Origin: Caldilineaceae bacterium
GTDB lineage: Bacteria; Chloroflexota; Anaerolineae; Caldilineales; Caldilineaceae
Assembly (NCBI GenBank): GCA_022827195.1
Contig: JAJDTL010000002.1
Coordinates: 124,001-188,000, forward strand
Direction: 5' to 3'
DNA: 64,000 nt
Shown: positions 55,467 to 64,000 of the stretch, piece by piece
How the letters are laid out: every line of letters starts with the position of its first letter
How positions within the stretch are numbered: position 1 is the first letter of the stretch
Translations under genes and position numbers: made by a program
The notes under the pieces: generated by a model
The model's database searches: none
Told to the model about the DNA's origin: nothing
Seen by the model: the letters and a program-made list of their open reading frames with translations, nothing else

Positions 55467-56516
55467 ATGAAGAATCGCGTCACATTTTGGGCTGTGCTCT
55501 TGCTTGTCGTCGCGCTCGTGTTTTCAGGCTGCACGCCCCGCGTCGGCGCCGGCTCCGTCGTCGAAAGAGACCCTAATACGCTTTTCGTTGACCTGCCGGC
55601 TCTGGTTGTCGATTACGATTCCGACGGCACCGCTTCGGTCGGCGGCCTGACGCACATGGACATCGGCAACACGGAGGCCCCCGGCGGTGTCGTCCTGCCG
55701 GCTGGAATCAGACTGGGCCTCGCGACCGCGCTCTACGGCATGTCGCTCGACCCAACCTGGGTCCAATACTTCACAGCCGCCAACATCCAACACCTGCAGG
55801 TGAACAACGGCCCGGAGGGTATCTTTCTCATGGTGAACGGGCGCCAGATTCCCTCTCTCGTCTGGGATGGAGGTTCGCTCGTGGCAACTTCCGATGCGAT
55901 CGACGCAGTCGGTCTTGGCGTTCCCGCGCTCAACAAAGTGCTGCCGCTGGTGCGTAACTTCGGCCTCGGTCTCGTTCTGCGATTCCCCGTGGCCGAGGGA
56001 ACCGAGTTGCTCCCATTGACAGGGCAGCCTGAAAGCGAAGAAGCAATTCGGGCGCGAGAGACCCAGGCGCAGATGGCAGAGCTGATTGGCGGCCTGCCGG
56101 CGATTGACCTCCCCATCGTCTACCATGCCGATGGCAGCTTCACCCTTGCCGAACTGACCGACACCGAGTGGTCCGCACTGACGCTCGTGCCCTTCTGGGC
56201 CTTCCGCCTCTCTCCTGCGATTATCTCCAGCCTGTCGGAAGCCGGAATCTCGGTCATCACCCTGCAGACCAACAAGGAAGGAATCCACATCGGCGTCAAC
56301 GACATCGCCCTTCCTTACTTGTCCTGGGGCAGCGGAGAGGTGCAGAATATCCTCGCGATTGTGAAGGAGTCCGGCCTGCTGGAGACGGTTGAGGCGTTGT
56401 TCCCCGGCGGAAGCATTTACGAAGTGGTTGGCCTCGTGGAGAGCATGCTGCCACTGATACAGATGACCGATGTCAACGTCACCGTCTTTCTGCCGGGCTC
56501 TCAGATGGGCAATTGA
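55467..56516 (+). CDS. lipoprotein with internally duplicated domain, function unknown
   Basis: 349-residue lipoprotein. Signal peptide ends LVFSGC (lipobox). The mature part has two related halves. The first (about 30-180) runs from LFVDLPALVVDYDSDG through HLQVNNGPEGIFLMVNGRQI to LVLRFP. The second (about 205-345) runs from AIDLPIVYHADG through TLQTNKEGIHIGVNDIALP to VTVFLP. Both contain a hydrophobic helix pair after the VN-G/D motif. No known family recognised. AGGAGG precedes the ATG and an intrinsic terminator follows, so it is a single-gene transcription unit. Confidence 0.78.
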   Translation: MKNRVTFWAVLLLVVALVFSGCTPRVGAGSVVERDPNTLFVDLPALVVDYDSDGTASVGGLTHMDIGNTEAPGGVVLPAGIRLGLATALYGMSLDPTWVQYFTAANIQHLQVNNGPEGIFLMVNGRQIPSLVWDGGSLVATSDAIDAVGLGVPALNKVLPLVRNFGLGLVLRFPVAEGTELLPLTGQPESEEAIRARETQAQMAELIGGLPAIDLPIVYHADGSFTLAELTDTEWSALTLVPFWAFRLSPAIISSLSEAGISVITLQTNKEGIHIGVNDIALPYLSWGSGEVQNILAIVKESGLLETVEALFPGGSIYEVVGLVESMLPLIQMTDVNVTVFLPGSQMGN

Positions 56517-56585
56517 GTCACTTTTGGGCGCTCCGGCCGGTTCGAGGCGCCTGCTATCACGGGGCGAGTGGGCTGGTGTACCTTT

Positions 56586-56620
56586 AAGAGCAGGCGTAGT
56601 GGACCTACGCCTGCTCTTTT
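56586..56620 (+). terminator. intrinsic terminator after the lipoprotein gene
   Basis: A perfect 14-bp stem, AAGAGCAGGCGTAG with CTACGCCTGCTCTT, closes a five-base loop and runs into TTTT. It lies 70 bases after the stop. The stem is symmetric, with AA before it, so it could also stop transcription from the opposing SIS-domain gene. Confidence 0.9.
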
Positions 56621-56701
56621 CATTTGCCTCTTTTGAGATTATGTCGCAGACGTCGCCGGCAGCCAGTCACTGTGAATCCCGCATCCAGCCGTTGACCGTA
56701 C

Positions 56702-57748
56702 CTACCGCGTTTCGGTAATTTTGCTCAGCCCGCGCGGATGGTCGGGATCGAAATCGCGGGCGAGAGCAAGGTAGAGGGCAAGTAGCTGCCCGGGCACGAC
56801 GGCCAGAAGCGGCGAAAGCCAGTCTGGTACGGGTGGAAAAGGAAAGCGGGAGCGGCCAGTTTCGAGGATGGCTTCGTCGCTGCTGACGCACAGGAGCTCG
56901 GCTCTGAGACCGCGCAGCTGCTCGACAAGGGCGCGCATTTCCGGCGCGAGGATGCCGCTCGAAGCAACGACAATCGCCGAAAATCCAGGCTCGATCAGGC
57001 TCACCGGGCCGTGGAGGAAGTCGGCGCTGCTGTATGGTTCGGCCAGTGTATAGGTCAACTCTTTCAGCTTCAGCGCGATCTCAAAGGTAGTCGAATAGTT
57101 ATACCCCCTGCCTACGACGACACAGTTGCGCATGTATCGATAGCGTTCGGCCAGGCGTTCGACGTCCCCGTTCATTGCCAGAGTCTGGCGCATGAGAGAT
57201 GGCGCCTGCTGAAGCGTTTCGATGCGATCCGCATCTCCCGCCAGGTGCGCCGACAAGAGGCCGACGGCGAAGAGCTGCGCCGTGTACGTCTTGGTCGCCG
57301 CGATCGACCGCTCCCGTCCGGCTCCCAGCGAGACGACATGATCGGCCTGCTGCGCCAAAGGAGACGCCTCCGAGTTTGTTATCGCAGCCGTCATGTGGCC
57401 CTGGCGTTTGCCCTCTGCCAGAACGCTGACGATGTCTGGACTCTGGCCGCTCTGGCTGATTCCGAGTACGAGGGTGCCCGGAGCGAAGAGAGGAGGGCGT
57501 TGGTACAGAGTGAAGAGGCTGGGGGTGGTCAGCATCACCGGCAGCCGGTTGTTGGCCCCCAGCAGATACTGGGCATAGCGCGCTGCGTTGTCACTCGTGC
57601 CCCTGGCGGCAATTACGATCTGGCGAATGTCGGCAACGCGCATGCCGGCGACCAGTTCGTCCAGCGCGCCCTGCCCGTCCTGCCAAAAGCGCGCGATCAC
57701 ATCCGGCTGCTCCTGTATTTCCTGGAATAGAATCGGGTCCGAGCCCAT
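56702..57748 (-). CDS. SIS-domain sugar-phosphate isomerase-like protein (GlmS C-half-like)
   Basis: 348-residue protein with two SIS domains (about 45-165 and 205-330), equivalent to the isomerase part of GlmS but without the glutaminase domain. Phosphate-binding [10 protein letters not shown], then [28 protein letters not shown] and [10 protein letters not shown] are visible. Such stand-alone forms act as glucosamine-6-phosphate or fructosamine-type deaminases/isomerases. ATG 57748 with AGGTGG upstream; the GTG three codons earlier is less likely. Confidence 0.87.
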   Translation of the reverse strand: MGSDPILFQEIQEQPDVIARFWQDGQGALDELVAGMRVADIRQIVIAARGTSDNAARYAQYLLGANNRLPVMLTTPSLFTLYQRPPLFAPGTLVLGISQSGQSPDIVSVLAEGKRQGHMTAAITNSEASPLAQQADHVVSLGAGRERSIAATKTYTAQLFAVGLLSAHLAGDADRIETLQQAPSLMRQTLAMNGDVERLAERYRYMRNCVVVGRGYNYSTTFEIALKLKELTYTLAEPYSSADFLHGPVSLIEPGFSAIVVASSGILAPEMRALVEQLRGLRAELLCVSSDEAILETGRSRFPFPPVPDWLSPLLAVVPGQLLALYLALARDFDPDHPRGLSKITETR

Positions 57749-57849
57749 TGTCGCCACCTTTTGGTCCGCTGGACGAAGTTCCCGTAGAGTATAACACCCT
57801 CCTGACCGATATCATGTCCTGTGAACTGCCTTAGACGAGGATCACTACA

Positions 57850-58989
57850 ATGTACGAGCTTCCCGAAGATATCAAGATGCTGCGCGAGCTAGCGATCGAG
57901 TTTACCGCCCGAGAAATCATCCCGCGCGCCGAGCACTACGATCAGTCCGACGAGTGGCCTTGGGACATCTTCCAAAAGGCCCGCGAGGTCGGTCTCGTCA
58001 ACCTCAATATTCCGGAGGAGTACGGAGGCATGGGCGCCACTGCGCTCGAGGAGTGCGTGATTTCGGAGGCGATGGCCTACGGCTGCTCCGGCATTCAGAC
58101 CGCGCTGATGCTGAATCAACTGGCCATACTGCCGCTTCTGATTGCCGGCAGCGACGAGCAGAAGCGGCGCTACCTGCCCTGGATCGCTGACGAAGGCAAG
58201 GTCGCCGCCTACTGCATGACCGAGCCCGACGCCGGTTCAGACGTAGCCGGGATCAAGACCACGGCCGTTCGCCGCGGCGACACATACTTGCTCAACGGTC
58301 TCAAGACCTGGATTACCGACGGTCCTGTCGCCAGCTTCTTCGCGGTTTTCGCCAAGACCGATCCCGAAGCCGCCCACAAGGGGATGAGCTGCTTCATTGT
58401 CGAACGGGACTGGCCGGGCGTGAGCACAGGGCAGCCGCTCAAAAAGATGGGACAGCAGGCCGCCCAGGCCTGCCAGGTCTTTTTTGAGAATGTCGAGGTA
58501 CCGGTCGCCAACCGGTTGGGCGAGGAGGGCGATGGCTTCAGGATCGCAATGCAGGCTTTCGACATCAGCCGCCCGGGCGTTGCCACGGCGGCGGTCGGCG
58601 TTTCCTGGCGCGCGCTGGACGAGGCGGTCGCATACGCCGGCGAACGCACCGCATTCGGACAGCCCATCGCCCATTTCCAGGGCGTAGGCTTTATGCTGGC
58701 CGACATGGCGATTCGCGTCGAAGCCGGCCGCCTGCTCGCCTACAAGGCCGCCTGGGAGGTCGACCAGGGCGTCCGCAACACCATGTCGGCCTCGATCGCC
58801 AAGGCCTACTGCGCCGAGGCCGCCATGAAAAATGCGACCGACGCCGTGCAGGTCTTTGGCGGCAACGGCTACAGCCGCGAATATCCGGTTGAGAAACTGA
58901 TGCGCGACGCCAAGATCTATCAGATCTACGAAGGCACGACCCAGATCCAGCAGATGGTCATCTCGCGTGAACTGTACCGCAACCGTTAG
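57850..58989 (+). CDS. acyl-CoA dehydrogenase
   Basis: 379-residue FAD-dependent acyl-CoA dehydrogenase that introduces the alpha-beta double bond in acyl-CoA. Signatures: CMTEPDAGSDVAG (substrate/FAD loop), WITDGPVASFFAVFA, and catalytic E361 in IYEGTTQIQ, the short- and medium-chain position. FGGNGYSREYPVEKLMRDAK is the usual C-terminal segment. GAGGATC precedes the ATG by nine bases. Single gene divergent from the SIS gene. Confidence 0.95.
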   Translation: MYELPEDIKMLRELAIEFTAREIIPRAEHYDQSDEWPWDIFQKAREVGLVNLNIPEEYGGMGATALEECVISEAMAYGCSGIQTALMLNQLAILPLLIAGSDEQKRRYLPWIADEGKVAAYCMTEPDAGSDVAGIKTTAVRRGDTYLLNGLKTWITDGPVASFFAVFAKTDPEAAHKGMSCFIVERDWPGVSTGQPLKKMGQQAAQACQVFFENVEVPVANRLGEEGDGFRIAMQAFDISRPGVATAAVGVSWRALDEAVAYAGERTAFGQPIAHFQGVGFMLADMAIRVEAGRLLAYKAAWEVDQGVRNTMSASIAKAYCAEAAMKNATDAVQVFGGNGYSREYPVEKLMRDAKIYQIYEGTTQIQQMVISRELYRNR

Positions 58990-59395
58990 TGGCCGCGCCC
59001 GCGGTTGCGAAATCCCTAGCAGCGCCTGCCTTTGCACATTCTATTCTTTGTCTTGCGCAGGACCAGGCTACTGACTTCCGGCCGCTGATCAATGCAGTTG
59101 CTAGCCGTCATTGCCATCGGTCGCGGTGGGCCTGCAAGGGGCGACTCCACACTCAGCGCTGCCGCGGCGGCACAGAGCTGGCCAGCGCCGGACCGCAGGC
59201 GCGGCCAATGGCCGTTGGATGGTCGGTCCCGTCTGCCCTACGAGAAGGCTCAAGCGGCTTGAAAGTCCGCGCTGCGCGGCCGCACAGAAACGATCACCTG
59301 ATATATACCTACCAAGCGGCGGCAGTATCGGCCGACCGGGAGATTCCCTTCCAAGTAAGGGTGCGCTTGCCTTGTCAAACAGAGGCTCTCTTTCG
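58990..59395. other. intergenic region ahead of the EF-G paralogue
   Basis: About 400 bases with no gene or RNA family that I can support. Open frames on both strands are short or lack starts. Confidence 0.5.
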
Positions 59396-59424
59396 TTGAC
59401 AATACAGGCAAAAGAAAGTAGAAT
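59396..59424 (+). promoter_or_regulatory. consensus promoter of the EF-G-like gene
   Basis: TTGACA (59396-59401), 17-base spacer, TAGAAT (59419-59424), 150 bases before the start codon. The leader contains an out-of-frame ATG at 59521 with a purine-rich upstream; an 86-codon frame from it runs into the main gene and is probably incidental. Confidence 0.75.
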
Positions 59425-59573
59425 AAGGGACGGTTGCCTGCTTCTTTCACCCAATAGCCGGCGCGGTCGCGCGTCTGTCAGGGACGGGCAATCATTTGCC
59501 ACTATGAACGGGAAAAAGAGATGAAGTTGGCTTCCCTTTGCGGGGATGATGACCAGCGCTGCGAGGAGGATTC

Positions 59574-61637
59574 ATGGCTGATTATACGACCGACAGAATA
59601 CGAAACGTTACAATTCTTGGGCACGGCAGTTCGGGCAAGACCTCGCTCGCCGAAGCGCTTCTTTTCAACGAGGGAGGCTCGAATCGGCTTGGACGCGTTG
59701 AGGACGGCTCGACCGTTTCAGATTGGGACGCAGAGGAGCAGCGCCGAGGCATCTCGATCAATCTCGCCATCGTCCCTGTAGAATCCCAGAACACCAGGCT
59801 GACTCTGATCGACACGCCGGGCTATCTCGACTTTGTCGGCGAGGTGATTAGCGGCCTGGCCGTCTCAGAAGCCGGTCTCGTCTTGATCGACTCCGTAGCC
59901 GGCGTCGAAGTCGGCACCGAGCTCGCCTGGGAGCAGCTCGATGCCGCCCAGAAGCCCCGCCTGATCTTCATCAACAAGATGGACCGCGAGAACGCCAATT
60001 TCGAACGCGCACTAGGGAGCATCAACGAGGCCTTCTCAGGCACAATCCTTCCCTTCCAATTGCCGATCGGGGCAGGAGAGAGCTTTGAAGGCGTAGTCAA
60101 TCTGGTCGACATGAAGGCCTATCTCGGCGCCGATGCCACTGTCGCCGATATCCCGGCCGGCTTGGAAGACGCCGCTGAGGAGGCCCGCCAGGCCCTGATA
60201 GACGCCGCTGCCGAGACAGACGACGAGCTGATCATGAAGTACCTGGAAGGGGAAGAGCTGACCGAAGACGAGGTCCGCCAGGGTCTGCGACAGGGCGTCA
60301 GAGAGGGCCAGATCATCCCCGTCTTCTGCGGCAGCGCCATAGCCAATATCGGGCTCCGCAGCCTCGTACGCGCGCTCATCAGCTACGTGCCCTCTCCGGT
60401 TGACGTCGCCTCGCCGGCCGCCAATGGGGAAGAGGAAGAGATCGAGCTGGCGGCCGCGGCCGACGGCCCGGTAGCCGCCTACGTGTTCAAAACCATCGTT
60501 GACCGCTACGTCGGTCGCATGAACTACGTACGCGTCGTTTCCGGTACACTTGCGGCCGATTCGCAGGTGACGATTCAGCGCACCGGCAAGAGTGAAAAAC
60601 TTCAGAACCTTTTTCGAGTCTGCGGCAAGGAGTTGGAGGCGGCCGCTGCGCTCGTTGCCGGAGAGATCGGCGTCGTCACCAAAATGGAGGACCTGAGCAC
60701 CTCCGATACGCTGGCAGAAGAGAAGCTCACCATCGCGCCGCCCGAGTATCCAAAGCCGCTCTACTCGGTCTCCGTCATGCCTGCGACCAAGGCGGACAGC
60801 GCCAAGATGGGCCAGGGTTTGCAGGCCCTGGCCGAGGAGAACCCCACGCTGCAGGTCGAATACGTCTACGCCACCAAGCAGAACATCCTGCAGGGCATGG
60901 GCGACACCCACATCGACGTCGCCATCCGCAGCCTTGACAACAAATTCGGCGTCAAGGTCGAGACGGCCATGCCAAAGGTCCCCTACCAGGAGACCGTGAC
61001 CCGCACCGCCAGCGCCCGTTATCGGCACAAGAAACAGACCGGCGGGGCAGGGCAGTTCGCCGACGTCGAGCTGCGCGTTGAACCGCTCGACCGCGGTGAC
61101 GGTTTCTCCTACGACAGTGAGGTATTCGGCGGTTCGATTCCCAGTGTCTTCATACCCTCCATCGAGAAGGGAATCCGCCAGATTCTCGAACAGGGCGTGA
61201 TCGCAGGCTTTCCCATCGTCGACGTCAAGGCCATTGTTTTCGACGGCAAGCACCACCCCGTCGACTCCAAGGACATTGCTTTCCAGACAGCCGGACGCGA
61301 GGTCTTCAAGATTGCCATGCAGGAGGCCCGACCCGTGCTGCTCGAGCCCATTTACAGCATGAGGGTGACCGTTCCCGACGAGTTCATGGGCGACGTCATG
61401 GGAGACCTCAACAACCGCCGCGGCCGCGTACAGGGGATGGAGAATCGTAACAACCGCGCCATCATCAACGCCGAAATCCCACTGGCCGAGATTCTGCGCT
61501 ACGGCACCGATCTTCGCTCCATGACGCAGGGGCGGGGCATTTACACGATCGAATTCGAACGCTACGAGCCCGTCCCAGGCCACCTTGCCGATCATGTCAT
61601 TACGCAGAGCAAGGAGGAAGAGGCCGAGCAGGAGTAG
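59574..61637 (+). CDS. elongation factor G-like GTPase (EF-G paralogue)
   Basis: 687-residue translational GTPase with all five EF-G domains. G1 is GHGSSGKT (16-23), where canonical EF-G has AHIDAGKT. The switch region reads EEQRRGISINLAIV instead of RGITI, G3 DTPGYLDF, G4 NKMD. Domain IV has GGAGQFADVELRVEPL, and domain V VTVPDEFMGDVMGDLNNRRG. The altered G1 and switch residues mark the EF-G2/EF-G-like branch rather than the main fusA, and no ribosomal-protein genes surround it. AGGAGG lies before the ATG. Its role may be ribosome recycling or stress translation, by family analogy. Confidence 0.9.
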   Translation: MADYTTDRIRNVTILGHGSSGKTSLAEALLFNEGGSNRLGRVEDGSTVSDWDAEEQRRGISINLAIVPVESQNTRLTLIDTPGYLDFVGEVISGLAVSEAGLVLIDSVAGVEVGTELAWEQLDAAQKPRLIFINKMDRENANFERALGSINEAFSGTILPFQLPIGAGESFEGVVNLVDMKAYLGADATVADIPAGLEDAAEEARQALIDAAAETDDELIMKYLEGEELTEDEVRQGLRQGVREGQIIPVFCGSAIANIGLRSLVRALISYVPSPVDVASPAANGEEEEIELAAAADGPVAAYVFKTIVDRYVGRMNYVRVVSGTLAADSQVTIQRTGKSEKLQNLFRVCGKELEAAAALVAGEIGVVTKMEDLSTSDTLAEEKLTIAPPEYPKPLYSVSVMPATKADSAKMGQGLQALAEENPTLQVEYVYATKQNILQGMGDTHIDVAIRSLDNKFGVKVETAMPKVPYQETVTRTASARYRHKKQTGGAGQFADVELRVEPLDRGDGFSYDSEVFGGSIPSVFIPSIEKGIRQILEQGVIAGFPIVDVKAIVFDGKHHPVDSKDIAFQTAGREVFKIAMQEARPVLLEPIYSMRVTVPDEFMGDVMGDLNNRRGRVQGMENRNNRAIINAEIPLAEILRYGTDLRSMTQGRGIYTIEFERYEPVPGHLADHVITQSKEEEAEQE

Positions 61638-61865
61638 AAGGCGCGGTACAAACGTCCCAGCGGCCCGATCGGCCACCTACTTGCTCAGGCGAGGGATGGC
61701 AGGTTCTCGTACCGAGCTACGCCTTTTGCAAGAATGACAGGATCGCGGGACTTAGCTGCCATTCCAAATTGAACTATACTGGCTGAGTCTGCAAATGCCG
61801 GCGTTGACCGTCGGCGTTTTCATGCAACGCCCGAAAAAGGCACAAGCCGCACAGGAGCGCAATTC

Positions 61866-63467
61866 GTGCCTCAGTCTTTGCCACTGTTTTTCCTGCAACT
61901 CATTTATGCCATAAGCGCCTTCGGGCTGGCAGCCTACGGGCTGCAAGCGTTCATCCTCACCTTGTTGCGCCTTCGCGCCGACCGCTTAACGGCTGCTGAT
62001 TCTACTATTGCGTCGGGCGACTGCGGGGGCTCTTCCGATGACGGAAAGACCGACTGGCCTTCCGTGACAGTGCAGCTGCCCGTCTATAACGAACTCCACG
62101 TCGTCGGCCGCCTGATTGACGCCTGCGCCCGTATCGATTATCCCCCAGACCGCCTGCAGATCCAGGTGCTGGACGATTCGGACGACGATACCACCACACT
62201 TGCCATGAGCCGCGCTGCCTACTGGCAGCGCAAAGGGACCGACGTGCAGGTCGTGCGTCGCTCCAGCAGGCGCGGCTACAAGGCCGGCGCCTTGCAGGAA
62301 GGGCTCGCATCGACCGCGGGCGAGTTTGTCGCCGTATTTGACGCCGACTTCGCCCCCCGGCCGGGCTTCTTGCGGCGCACGATCCCAGTCTTTTTGGCGC
62401 CCAGCGGCGCTGAAGTCGGCTTTGTGCAGACGCGCTGGGCCCACCTGAATCCAGCGTATTCGGCACTGACCAGGGCACAAGCCCTGGCCCTCGACGGGCA
62501 CTTCGTCGTCGAGCAGGCAGCCCGCAATTCGACCGGCCTGCCCTTCGGATTCAACGGCTCTGCCGGCGTGTGGCGCCGCGCCTGCATCGAAGATGCCGCG
62601 GTCGGCGGCTGGCAGGCCGATACGCTATGCGAGGACCTGGACCTGAGCTACCGCGCCCAGATGGCCGGCTGGCGCGGCCTCTATCTCGACGACGTCGAGG
62701 CGCCCGCCGAACTACCCCCACAACTACTGGCCTTTAAGCGGCAGCAGTTCCGCTGGGCAAAAGGTAGCGTCGCCACGCTCCGCAAGCTTGGTGCCTGCAT
62801 CTGGCAGGGCAGCTGGCCGCTCTACAAGCGCATCGCCGCGCTCGTCCACCTGGGCGGCTATCTAATCCACCCGCTGCTGCTGCTGCTGCTCCTCGTCTCC
62901 CCGGTCCTGATCCTGCTCGGGAGCCAACCCTTCTGGCCACTGGCCTATCTAAGCCTGGTCTCCATCGGCCCGCCCGCGCTCTACGCCCTGGCGCAGCACA
63001 GGTTGCATCCCCGCGATTGGCCCCGCCGTTGGGCCTTTCTGCCTATCCTCATGCTACTGGGCATGGGACTCTCGCTCAGCAACTCCGTGGCCGCGTTCCA
63101 GGCCCTGTTGGGGCGTACCGGCGCCTTTCTGCGGACGCCTAAGTTTCGTGTCGAGACCGGCGAACGCGCTTTCAGACCCGGTGGCCGCGCAACGGCAGGA
63201 ACCTGGCAGCGGAGCGGCTACGCGCTGGGGCTGGAACCGGTAGTCGGCGGCGAACTCTTTCTTGCTGCCTACGCTTGCGCCGGCTGCTTCGTCGTTGCCG
63301 CCGGCGGCCATTGGTGGAGCCTACCCTTCCTCGCTCTCTATGCCGGAGGCTACTCGCTGGTCGCCTTCGTCGGGCTCTACGAGTCTTGGCTGGCGCGCCA
63401 TGGCAAGAAAGCCCGCGGCCAATCCGCCTCCCGCCTATTCCGCGCCAAGAATCTTGTCAAATCCTGA
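61866..63467 (+). CDS. membrane GT2 glycosyltransferase (cellulose synthase/glucomannan synthase-like)
   Basis: 533-residue processive-type family 2 glycosyltransferase. One N-terminal helix (about 7-30), the GT-A domain with VQLPVYNE, LDDSDDDT, FDADFAPRPG, a catalytic Asp in CEDLDLSYR, and the Q-x-x-R-W motif as QQFRWAKG. Four to six C-terminal helices follow. A GTG start is preceded by AGGAG. Relatives make beta-linked glucan or glucomannan, or glycosylate lipids. No accessory BcsB or PilZ gene is adjacent, so a glycolipid or small glycan product is plausible. Confidence 0.88.
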   Translation: MPQSLPLFFLQLIYAISAFGLAAYGLQAFILTLLRLRADRLTAADSTIASGDCGGSSDDGKTDWPSVTVQLPVYNELHVVGRLIDACARIDYPPDRLQIQVLDDSDDDTTTLAMSRAAYWQRKGTDVQVVRRSSRRGYKAGALQEGLASTAGEFVAVFDADFAPRPGFLRRTIPVFLAPSGAEVGFVQTRWAHLNPAYSALTRAQALALDGHFVVEQAARNSTGLPFGFNGSAGVWRRACIEDAAVGGWQADTLCEDLDLSYRAQMAGWRGLYLDDVEAPAELPPQLLAFKRQQFRWAKGSVATLRKLGACIWQGSWPLYKRIAALVHLGGYLIHPLLLLLLLVSPVLILLGSQPFWPLAYLSLVSIGPPALYALAQHRLHPRDWPRRWAFLPILMLLGMGLSLSNSVAAFQALLGRTGAFLRTPKFRVETGERAFRPGGRATAGTWQRSGYALGLEPVVGGELFLAAYACAGCFVVAAGGHWWSLPFLALYAGGYSLVAFVGLYESWLARHGKKARGQSASRLFRAKNLVKS

Positions 63468-63482
63468 TAGCGCCTGTACAAT
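63454..63482 (+). promoter_or_regulatory. promoter of the small protein/polA unit
   Basis: TTGTCA (63454-63459), 17-base spacer ending in TG, TACAAT (63477-63482). It overlaps the last codons of the glycosyltransferase gene and lies 107 bases before the GTG of the 71-aa protein. Confidence 0.68.
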
Positions 63483-63588
63483 TGCGCTATGCAGCACATG
63501 GGGCCTGCCCGCCGCGGCCGAAGCAAGACGCGGCTCGTTGCAGTGACCCACTTGGGATCCGTTGCCCGTTCGCACGGAGGTTTTTGCG

Positions 63589-63804
63589 GTGGCCAAGCGA
63601 AGCTACGACGATATTTCCTGGCTTGAGGACCCGAAGGACGTGATCGTTCTCGCCAATCGCAGCGGCAAGAACTACATTCTCGACCTCCCGACAGGCCACT
63701 ACAGGCTGGACGCCGGACGCCGCATGAGAACGTTGCGTTCGATTCTCGAAATCGTTCAGATTCGCGACCTTGTAGCCGGCGGTCAACTTGCCGTTGAAGA
63801 GTAA
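63589..63804 (+). CDS. small conserved-looking protein of unknown function (71 aa)
   Basis: 71-residue soluble protein, start at GTG 63589 with CGGAGG eight bases upstream (an ATG nine codons earlier lacks a site). The sequence has an ordered look: SYDDISWLEDPKDVIVLA, then NYILDLPTGHYRLDAGRRMR, and a C-terminal helix. No family was recognised. Codon use matches its neighbours, and its own promoter and ribosome site support it as real. It directly precedes polA. Confidence 0.68.
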   Translation: MAKRSYDDISWLEDPKDVIVLANRSGKNYILDLPTGHYRLDAGRRMRTLRSILEIVQIRDLVAGGQLAVEE

Positions 63805-63916
63805 CTGCTTTCGCATGCAGGTGGGCGCTGCAATCTTGCCGGCGAGTCCGAGTGGCCTGTCTGCGTTGACAACGGCCAGGGTACGGCCTATGCGTCCTTC
63901 CAACAGGTGAGTAAAC

Positions 63917-64000
63917 GTGTCGACATTCCTTCTCATTGACGGGCACTCGCAGGCATTTCGCGCCTACTTCGGGGTCAGAGTTCCGATGAGCACCGCCCGC
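63917..64000 (+). CDS. polA: DNA polymerase I, N-terminus (cut by window edge)
   Basis: The first 28 codons from GTG 63917, with AGGTGAG upstream. The translation STFLLIDGHSQAFRAYFG followed by VPMSTAR is the start of the 5'-3' exonuclease domain of DNA polymerase I, with the first metal-binding Asp in LIDGHS. The rest lies beyond the window, so presence of the polymerase domain cannot be confirmed; a stand-alone flap exonuclease is the alternative. Confidence 0.82.
   Translation, partial: MSTFLLIDGHSQAFRAYFGVRVPMSTAR

Noticed and set aside
59230..59330. GAAAGTCCGCGC stretch reminiscent of RNase P RNA
   Set aside because: The other conserved RNase P segments are absent or in the wrong order on both strands.
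59521..59781. 86-codon frame starting just before the EF-G-like gene, possible leader peptide
   Set aside because: It overlaps the main gene in another frame for over 200 bases and shows no run of regulatory codons.
60036..61676. 546-codon minus-strand open frame opposite the EF-G-like gene
   Set aside because: Shadow of a strongly conserved plus-strand gene; Gly/Val/Asp-rich composition with no motif or ribosome site.

Overview
The window is about 60% GC bacterial DNA, densely packed with chromosomal-type genes. I saw no phage, IS or CRISPR signal. The best guess is Chloroflexota (Caldilineae or Anaerolineae type). Reasons are lipoprotein binding proteins with Ala/Glu-rich linkers, paired Dpp-type ABC systems, several phytanoyl-CoA dioxygenase and UxuA-type genes, a UPF0182 protein, a CruF/CrtYcd-type carotenoid cluster and a T-box on serS. 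This is inference from gene content, not from a marker phylogeny.

Layout. 1-7.8 kb (+): the end of a peptide-type ABC binding protein, two permeases, three phytanoyl-CoA dioxygenase (PhyH) genes, one fused to a degenerate Nudix domain, and a mannonate dehydratase-like gene. 7.9-16.9 kb: a carotenoid locus. A MerR/B12-binding regulator of the CarH type heads a minus-strand run of lycopene cyclase, secreted protein of unknown function, CruF-like hydratase, PlsY-like acyltransferase, GT2 glycosyltransferase and Sfp-type phosphopantetheinyl transferase, mostly with overlapping start and stop codons. A MarR regulator and phytoene synthase lie divergently on the plus strand. 17-26 kb (+): a complete second peptide-type ABC operon (ATPase, lipoprotein, two permeases, ATPase) with a six-heme-site cytochrome gene inserted between permease and second ATPase. 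26.3-28.1 kb: GH4 alpha-galactosidase and a NIPSNAP protein. 28.2-31.7 kb (-): the circularly permuted ATP-grasp / alpha-E / transglutaminase triad. 31.7-33.1 kb: a 1.5-kb gene desert with short direct repeats.

33.1-36.1 kb (+): DapA-family aldolase/lyase, second UxuA-like protein and a nucleoside hydrolase. 36.1-41.4 kb (+): CHAD protein, HD phosphohydrolase, LtaS-like membrane protein, YceI lipoprotein, and a polyphosphate kinase 1 homologue that lacks its catalytic half. 41.4-43.4 kb: a T-box leader, serS, two tRNA-Ser and a tRNA-Arg(GCG). 43.6-48.3 kb: penicillin acylase-family hydrolase with an HTH-like N-terminus, a uronate dehydrogenase-like SDR and two tandem DinB-fold proteins. 48.4-64 kb: UPF0182 protein, nucleotidyltransferase-fold protein, PHP phosphoesterase, TrmI, a duplicated-domain lipoprotein, SIS-domain protein, acyl-CoA dehydrogenase, an EF-G paralogue, a membrane GT2, a 71-aa conserved-looking protein and the first codons of polA.

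The most system-like region is the 7.9-14.3 kb operon. It looks like a B12-based light switch driving a pathway that hydrates, glycosylates and probably acylates a carotenoid. The cytochrome inside the ABC operon and the catalytically truncated PPK1 near a CHAD protein are the other two unusual arrangements.
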